From Effrenium voratum (lineage: Eukaryota; Sar; Dinophyceae; Suessiales; Symbiodiniaceae): DNA of 64,000 nucleotides. Numbering within the stretch: position 1 is the first letter of the stretch; each line of letters begins with the position of its first letter. The notes beneath the pieces are model-generated. The model searched no databases. It saw only the letters and a list, made by a program, of their open reading frames with translations, and was not told the origin of the DNA. The stretch lies in NCBI GenBank assembly GCA_963377175.1, contig CAUJNA010003247.1, positions 224,001-288,000 on the forward strand, written 5' to 3'. The translations under genes were made by a program, and so were the position numbers. Below are positions 48,365 through 57,300 of this stretch, piece by piece.

Positions 48365-51300
48365 ATATTGTTGTAGTTACTTTGTTCTGATGTCCTCTTC
48401 TCTAGAGTTTTGAACCACAGAATGCAAGTGGCAGGGGACAACCCAGCATGTTGAGATAATTGCAATGTGTCGCGGAGAAGCTTCGGGAAGCAACGTCGTG
48501 AAGTCGGCTGCTTGAAACCCCGGTTGCTCAATGACAGAGAAAGGGAACCCCTTTTTAAAGCTGATTCCACTTGGTGGCTGGAACCCAAACACCAACCAAG
48601 TGGGTTGAAACAAAACGTGGACAACCCTTATATCCTTATGCCCCAGTATCGTAACAAAAAGGCGTGTGTTTTTTCTCCAGCCCAAGTGGACAGGGATCCC
48701 CTTCAACAAGTGCACGACTTCTCCGGGAGTGTACACTTTGGCGCAGGCTCCTCCAGCACCAGGTCACTCACGCTCTTTGCCAGCTTGCTTTCGTCCCAAG
48801 CGCCTTCGTTCCGGCTCTCCTTCAGCCAAAAAAGGTGCACCTCGGCTTTAGATGGGGGTGCCTCAAAGCCCGGCCGCAGCTTTACCTGGAGTCTCCATGA
48901 CCCTTGAAAATTGGGGTCAGTGACCCCAAAATTTTGGTGTCATTACCCAACATGTTGGGGTCATTGACCCATTTTTAAAGGGGCATGGAGACTCCAGGTA
49001 GATGGGGGTGCCTCAATATCCGGCCGCAAAAATGCATCGCTGGCTTTTGGGCTCCCTATGTTGTTCTCTTCAACTCAAAACAGGTACCATTGACAAAAGA
49101 AATGCACAAAGATTCAAGGGGGGGGTGATTGTCAAAATGTGCTGCCCGGCCTTAAGCCGGAGTTCCCCTTACTAAGATCACTCACCTCGTGGTCATTTCA
49201 GCAAACTCACTTGAAAACACATCTAGAAACCAACAAAAAGGGGGCGTACAAGGAGCCCGATGATAGCTGAAACCGCATGCTGAGGCAAACATGGAGGCTG
49301 CTTTGAGGCGGTCCGGCTGCTTTAAAAACATGACAGGGCATCGTGCAAATGGGGTGGATGAGTTTTGCGTGCAGCCAAGCAGCCAAGGCTAGGAGACAAG
49401 AAGTCATCAAGCCAACAACCAAACTCAGAAACTCCTCAGATTCTCACGGCGGCGGACCATACGAATCATTGTATAGAACATAATTTGCCTATGTTATCCG
49501 TTGTTCATTCCCCATGCGAATGTTCTGATTTTTCCTAGCCACTCCCAAAAGCGCAACAACTAATCCGTCTCTCGGGAAAGATGTAAAACACGTGCTCCCC
49601 CCCACCCGCCCACACACCACACACACACACACATTCAAACAAACGACCACCCCTCGAGAAAAATGAGCTCTGCGCGCATGGATGTACCTAGTCTGGGGGG
49701 AACCCCTCTAATGAGTCTAAGCTCGGCCAAGTCAATTCGAAGTTGACATTGGTGAGGCCGCGGTCATTGGCAAATCACAGTGCTGAGCCATCGCAGTGTG
49801 TTGTCATTTCTTCCGTAGCAGCCATCGCATCCAGGAAACTGGTGGCAGTTGCGAGTTCCGTTCCTGCCCACGCAAAAGTGTCTAGCCTCCCGCCCATGGC
49901 ACCCGAGGGTGGGTCCCTTTGAAAGGAAATTGGTCCTGGGTGGAATTGGTTTGGCACCCTTCCTGCCAAACAGTTACTAGCCTCCCTCCCATGGCACCTA
50001 ACAGTGGGTGTTCTTCCAAAGGAAATCAGTCTTCTTGGGTGGAATAGGCTTGGCCAAAGAAGGTTAAGGGAGTTGCCCTGGCACCAGCCTTCCGGGCAGT
50101 CCTGGAGTTCACCAACTCGCCTAAAGCCCCAAGCCGCACGAACGTCCGGGCCAACACGCGCAACAAACATCCACCAGTTGCTTGACCGGCTGTACAGGAT
50201 GAGCATTCACAACTTCCATTTGCTCAAGTCCCCTGAAAAAAGTATAACATATTCCCCCAGTGAAATCGATTCCCTGTAAAACCAACAGGGGAAACCATCT
50301 TAAGAAACTGGAAGGCAAGCATTCTCGTCAAAGAAGCCCGTTCTCCGGCGCCGTTGAGCCTTCGCTCGCCGCCCATGGCAAGGAGCCAATTCTTTGATGA
50401 CCTTCTGCAGCTTCTGCGCTGCCGAGTTCATCTGAGCCTGACTGGTGCTCGTCGTCGGCTTCCTGCGGCCAATGGCAGCAATCGCTTCGGATCTGGGAAC
50501 CCACGCACGGCAAACTGAGCCCCGGTCCCATTTGGGTGTGTCCATTCTTTTCAGCGCACCATTGGTTTAAGGCTTGGCGTCAAATTCAATGGGCAAAGGC
50601 ACGCTTTTTTAAGGCTTGGTTGCAAATTAAATGGGAATGAAACAAGAATCTAGGGATTTTCCGATTCCACCCTGCATTTGCACCCTAGAGGAATTACACC
50701 AGATAGTCCCAGACAAACCGAGACAGCCAGGATTTATCTGGAAATAGGCTCAAAATAGGGTGATTCTTGAGGGTGTAATCCCAGAATGTACTGGGAAAGT
50801 GCTTAAAGGGAACGCGTTTCAGCAGGCTCCCCTATAATACATTCCCATTCCATCGCATCGCCTCAGCGTCTCCACTTCGGCCTGCCACGCGCGCTGCCAC
50901 AAGTCCCTGGCTGCCTGTGTCATCTGCTGACGCCTCAGCTCCGTCTCACTGGTCGCGGCCGCTTTAGACTCAGGCCAAAGGGGCGACAAGATGCGACAAG
51001 CGTTCACCTGAATCCTCAATTGCGACTTTTTGCCGGGAAATTCCGGAGCTTTGGCAAAGTTATCTTTCTCATGTCTTTCCCTAGAAGTTCATTGAGAATA
51101 CTCGACAAGACCAAATTGCAAGGCCTTTGTGGTTGTTGCGGACCATCACGAAAATGTAGGATGAAATAAGCGCTTTGTTGCTTCACACTTCGGCATATGC
51201 AAGTATGCTCCTTACCCAGGTGTCTGCTGTCAATCTGGAAGCCAGCATCAAACATGGGTAGGTGGCATTCGCTGGGAATTGCCAGCGCTTTCAGGTTGTC

Positions 51301-54300
51301 TTCACCCCAGCTGTTCTCAGACGCCGGCAATTCGGAAAGCAACCTCCACCTTCACATAGAACTTTCCACCCAGTAATAGACAAACACCTCCTTGTTGGAA
51401 GGTAACAAGTAGCCTCCTCCGTTTCTTGCTTTCGTGTGTTTAGGGCGTTTTGTGGTGGGTTCATTTCCACACTCCCAATTGATAGCAACATAGTGACTCT
51501 CTTTTTGGTTTGTGTGATCAGATTTTGGTCTTTGCTGACCGAGGTCACCACGGACCCTTCTCCGCATCAGGGCTTTCTGAAGCCGTCAGAAGGAGTTAAT
51601 TACTTGTGGAACTCTTGGGGAGCAGTGGCAAAGCTTTCGCCGGGTAGACCTGGAGCTGGTGTCTTTTGTATAAGCCTTGGCATGCCCTTTGGAGGCAACC
51701 GAGCGCGTTCTTTGGAAGTGCGTTTGCAGGATAACTCCCCTTGTGCGCGCGAGTACGCGCGGTTCTGAGTTCCCTGCTGGCCCTTATTCTCGCAACCAAC
51801 GTAACTTTATAGCAGGGGTGTGTGCTGTCGGGAGTGCCCGTTCTGGGGTGGGCTACTGTGAGCCATACAGTGATATACAGTGACTGTGGACCTTGAACGA
51901 TAGATATGCCATCTGAAAGTGCCCGCAGTGCATGCAAAAACACAAAAGGCATCCTACAATTCTGTTTGCCCTGGTGCGCCCACGGGGTACGTACGCTCAT
52001 ACAGCTTGCCAAAAATGACAACCTCCTGTCTTTGAGGCCACCCTTTGGCGCTAGATGCGCCCACCGGGCCAAGTAAAAGACCCTGCAATCCTAGGAAAGG
52101 TTCTTGGAACCGGTTTGACTGGGTAGGGGAATCCAAAACTCACTTCCGTAGATTGGCCAAACAAAAAGTCCCTCCAAGGGTGGCTTTTGCATTTGTACCT
52201 ACAGTGCTCTTCTATAAGCCATTTTGGGTACAAAATCACCACCCTTTGCGGGTGCTGGTTGTCATTTGCGTTTACCAGCAAAACTAGGTCCTCCAGTAGA
52301 GAGGCCAGAATAAGGGTTTTGCAGGACGTCTATTTTAGTAGGGAAACCCTCCCAACCAAAAAAGAAAATGTCAAAGGGCACTACTGGGGGACCTACAAAA
52401 TGCCCCAAACCAAAAAAACACGCGCCTCAAGCACTACTGGGGAACCTAAAAAATGCCCCAAACCCAACAAAAAAAACGCGCCTCAAGCACTACTGGGGAA
52501 CCTAAAAAATGCCCCAAACCAAAACAAAACGCCTCAAGCACTACTGGGGGACCTAAAAAATGCCCTAAACCCAACAAAAAACGCCTCAAGCACTACTAGG
52601 GGACCTAAAAAATGCCCCAAACCAAAAAAAAACGCCTCAAGTCCGAAACGGAACTGCGACCTCAGCTTCCCACACCGGATCGGTGAGGCTGTTCCAGCTG
52701 GCCACCAGCGCGCATTGCTGCAGGCTTGACAGAAAGCCATCCTTGCAGGGCGCTTTGGGGGAAATGGACATGGTTTCATGGGTTCTTTTCTGGTAGACAT
52801 GTGGTTACATGGGTTGTCTTGCATGGTTTTGTGGGAAACATGGGCTCTTTTCTGGATTTGTTTACAATGTGTTTAAACAATGGAAACTCTTCTGGTTGGG
52901 GAAATGGAAATGGCTTCTGGCATGCGACCCCCAAGACGCCCCTGCAATTCAAATGGAACCTGACAGAGGGGCCCTTTCAAAAGGAAAGTGGTCCAAAACC
53001 AGAACCAATTCCCCCAACGTCAGGTTCCATAATTGGAGGCTACATGGCTTCACCCTGCCCCACTGGAAAACAGCACTCACTTCGGGCAATATGCCGACCC
53101 GGAGAACTTCACCACCGAAGGGCGCTGGGCTGCCATGAATGCCTCTCTTTGTTGAGAATTTTCCTGGAACAGAGAACTTGGCCCACATCTGCGGGTCACA
53201 GAATCATAAAAAAGCAAAAACAAAAATTCCAGCAGTGGTCATTTGTAGCTGCAGTGCTCCTGTGTGAGCCATTTTGGGTCTGCATCCGGGCCGGTCCTTG
53301 AACTTGAGCTTCCGTGGTTCATCGTTGGCCTTCTGAAACGCTTCCAGCCACAGACCCGGCGTGTTGCACAAGTCTTCCTTCCTCGTGCCTGGGGTGCCGA
53401 AGTAAAGATATACCGCCGCTGTGCTGATATAGCTGCCTCAAAGGCCACGAAAGTCCTGTCAACTCAAGCCCCTCAAAATCCCGCAAGCTGTACTTGTGTG
53501 AGTGCTCAGGTACTACTTGGGTTTGTCACAGCACAGTCGTCTGCTGAAGCATTTGCAACAACGCGCCATCGTCTGCAGATGCATCTTGTGCAACATCCAT
53601 CAAGTGCCAAGTCTACTCAGAGCCTGGCAGGCGTCTACGAACTGGGGATGGCTTCAGGGATGAACCATCATATCAGCTCCAACAGGAATGAGCAAATTGA
53701 CCCATACACATGCTGCACCTCCCCAAAATCATCCACAGCCCGCCAACCAATACCAACCCTTGTCAACTCGTCATCAAAGAAGGCTTATGGCCGTTCCTCA
53801 CCGCAAAACATCAAACATCTGGCTGCTTAGCAATTCAGTTGTCTGTCGTCAACCTTGCCACGAACTGCAAATCGCCAAGAGACATGGGCGGTTAAATCGC
53901 ACCGTCAACCTGCAACAAGGGCTTCTAAAGTTAAGCCGTGTCAAGCTGTCTTGTTCGCCATTTTTGGAGCGATTAGCCCCATGAAGTCCAGGCTCAGTCT
54001 GGTCAGAGAAGATCCCTTGCCAGAAGCGAAGCCAACACTCCCTTGCCCAAGCTACGCACACATCAAAGGCCAACCTTTTGGGGCCGTGACCAAAAATATG
54101 GGTGAACTACAATATTTCACCAACCTTGGTTGGGCGGCTCTTCCCCCCACATAAACCACCATTTGGGGTGAGGTCGTGTGAGGTTGCTATGAATCACCCA
54201 GAAAAATGGACCAAACAGATCCAACAAGTGGAAACCAAACAGGCCCAGGCTGCTACAGATCTGCTGCAGCCTTTGCAAAAGCGCCAGCCGGCGCTCCTCT

Positions 54301-57300
54301 TCGGACATGACATCCATGGGTGGGAAGGGGAGGGATGCGCCAACGAAACCTTGGGGCATTACAACCGCCTGCAATGGCTAGAATACTTTGCAACACCTGA
54401 AATAAGGGATCCCATATGGTAAGGGACCATCATCATGGCTCGCCACAAAATATGGAGAATCATGCACCATCCCCAAATTAGGAGTCCCTACGGAATCTTT
54501 GATGATGGGCCCATGCGACACAGCCGCATGGAGAGTGGGGTTGTGATTTCAGTTGCCCTTTGAACCTGGCCATTGAACAAGCAAATGAGCGGACGCAACA
54601 TAATTGTCCTTCTGGTTTTTAAAGGATGGTTCCCTTACTTACCTACAAAACAATAAATTGAAGTAAATGGATCCACTGGGTGAGTCAATCAATGACTCGG
54701 TTTTGGCAACTTCGGACGGCCGCTTGAAAAAGAACAGGCTTTGTGTATCCTTATGGCTGCCCACCAAACGAAAAACACAGAGTTGGGGGGGTTGGAGACA
54801 AACCCGTTGGAGCGGTGACGACAAGCTTCACGGCAACACCCTCCCGAGCCTTTCTGAAGGGCTTTCAGATGTTTGGATGTTGTGCGTGGATCCCGTCTCA
54901 AGTACTTGAACCTCTGCCATGCTGGCTGCTGTTGCCCTGATTGTTTTTTTTTTCTTGTTTTGTAGGTAAGTAAGGGAACAACCCTTTAAACACCAGAAGG
55001 AAAATTCTGTTGCGCCCGCTCATTTGCTTGTTCAATGGCCAGGTTCAAAAGGCCTCTGATGTTGACATGGCAGGACACTCCACTGCTGCGCTTTCGCCTG
55101 CAGACTGGAGGGCATTTCCGCCTGCCTTACGCAAATCGGTTGGGGCCACTAGGCTTACAACTGGGAGAACGTCGAAGGAACACCTTCCGCAACCCGTGAA
55201 GATACCCAGGGGCGCTTCCACGAAAGCTTTCGCCCTTCCGAAACGAATTGTTTGCCTTCAGCCAAGTTTCGCAAGTCTACTTACTTATTGAAGGCCCTTT
55301 ACTATTGTGGGCATTCCAGCGGTCATTTAGATCTGACCTGGTGCTGTACCCGATGTGACACAACTCTTCATTCAACCTGAAGGGATGTGACATGCATTGA
55401 CGAGCACTGGAACTGAAGCATATTCGGACCATCCCGTATTAGTGCAGGCGGTGAATACTAGCTATGGGCCTCAAATGGACAAGCTTCCTTCTATTTGCTT
55501 AAGCCCCCGTGCCAAAAACATAATTTCAAGTAGTAGTCATAGATCCCCTGTACAACCAACAGGGGCAAATAAAACTGATAGATTCCCTGAAAAACCAAGA
55601 GGGGAAAAAACATGACTGTGGCTCAAATAAATGAGCCAAAATGGCACCTTGCCAAATGGAACCAAAGACTAAAACCTGCGTAACCCCGTAACCCTAGGTC
55701 TTTAAGTTTGAGCAACCCCAGAGTCTTTAGCACATGGAAGCTTCTTTGGTCCTCCAAGTCCCTGACGATGCTCTTGGCATCCACCGTGACAGCTCCCGAG
55801 AAGCCAGGCACCTCGCGCCCAACGTGTGCGACTGAAATGAAACCAGCTGAGTAGCCTAGATGGGTGGATGCAGCCTAGATGGATGGATGGATACAGCCTG
55901 AGTTATTATTAAAATTAGATAGATGGATGCAGCCTAGATGGGACTGGCAAGATAGAACAAGGCGAACACTAGAACTGAAATGCATCTCCTTTCAAGCTAA
56001 TACTGATTCGAGTCAAAAGCAAACCCGGCATTAAAATGGTCGGTCCCCAGAACCATGTAAAGAAGTAAAAAGTGGCTGCGCCCAGTTCTGGGTGGGATTC
56101 TGCCCCTACTAATTCTGGCGGCCGCAACTATTCTGCCTGGGACTGCCCCGTACTAACCTTCATCTACAAGGATTGAGCAGCAGAATGGGTGCGCCTGTTT
56201 TTACCAAGTAGAGAGGTTAGAATAAGGGCACCCGTTTTTCTGTAGTCCATTTTAGTAGGGGAACCCTCCCCCAAAGAAGGGTAAAAGGGGAAATACTGGG
56301 AGACCTAGTTTAGGTGGGCTTGACAAGAATTCAATGGGAAACCAAAGAAACATTTTGGGGGGGGTTCCCCCGACATCGGCAAACGAGCCCACATCCTGTT
56401 CTCACCGAATGTGTGTGTTTGTGTGTGTGTTTTGTGGTTTTGTGTTTTGATCTGTTTGGGGGAAAACCAACAATCTTTTGGGGGCCCTGAGTCATTTGAA
56501 GAGAAAATAATCTGTGTAGAAGCTTGGCAAAGAACAAACGCCCCTAAACACGGCAAGGCCGAAATCAGCCGCGCCTCAAGATCCTCTTTGGTGCACAGCC
56601 GGTGGAACTTTGGCAGAACCTTAAGGACAAAAACCAGCAGCAAAGCTGGTTTTAATCTGGCATGAGTTGCACTAACTAAGCACTGGACGATATGCATGGC
56701 CACTGTTCCGAGAAATTTTGAAATGATCTTTGCATGTAGTCGTGGTTGCTGTCTTGTTGTTTGTCTGGTTCGGCATGTTCAACTCCCTTGTAGGTTTGCC
56801 AAGATGAGATCAGCCGAGCTACTCTTTCCAATATCGGTCTGAGTCTGCCAGATGTCTCTTCTTTCCTCGCTTGCACAGAGGACCTGGAAAGAAAATCTTC
56901 ACTAGCCTATTGGGGGGTAGGACAAAAAATGGGAACCTAGACCCTCAAATTACTCTTCAAAAAAGGGAGTTCACTCACAAATTTGGGGCAATACCCCATT
57001 CTTAAGGGTAGTTTGAGGGTCCTGGAACATCACCATTTCTTAAGGGGGGGATCTGAACATGTAAAATTACATTTTGAGCTTCCTGCTCCAGCTTTTTGGC
57101 AGGCTCAAGCAAAAGCCACAAGGCTTACAGCTTGGGTCAAAAGCCGCGTGTCTGTTCCCGCAGCTCATGGAGGGCGTCGTAGAACATCCGGTGCAGAGAG
57201 TTCACCGTCACCTGAAAGGTGTCTGCGCGCGCCACCTATAGCCTGGCACCCATAGGCCTCCTTTTCACACAATAAAAGGGTTTCCCTGCTAAATGAAGCT

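Noticed and set aside
52397..52729. Plus-strand frame with repeated PKKCPKP-type units
   Set aside because: It is a translation of the minisatellite array; the real exon here is on the minus strand.
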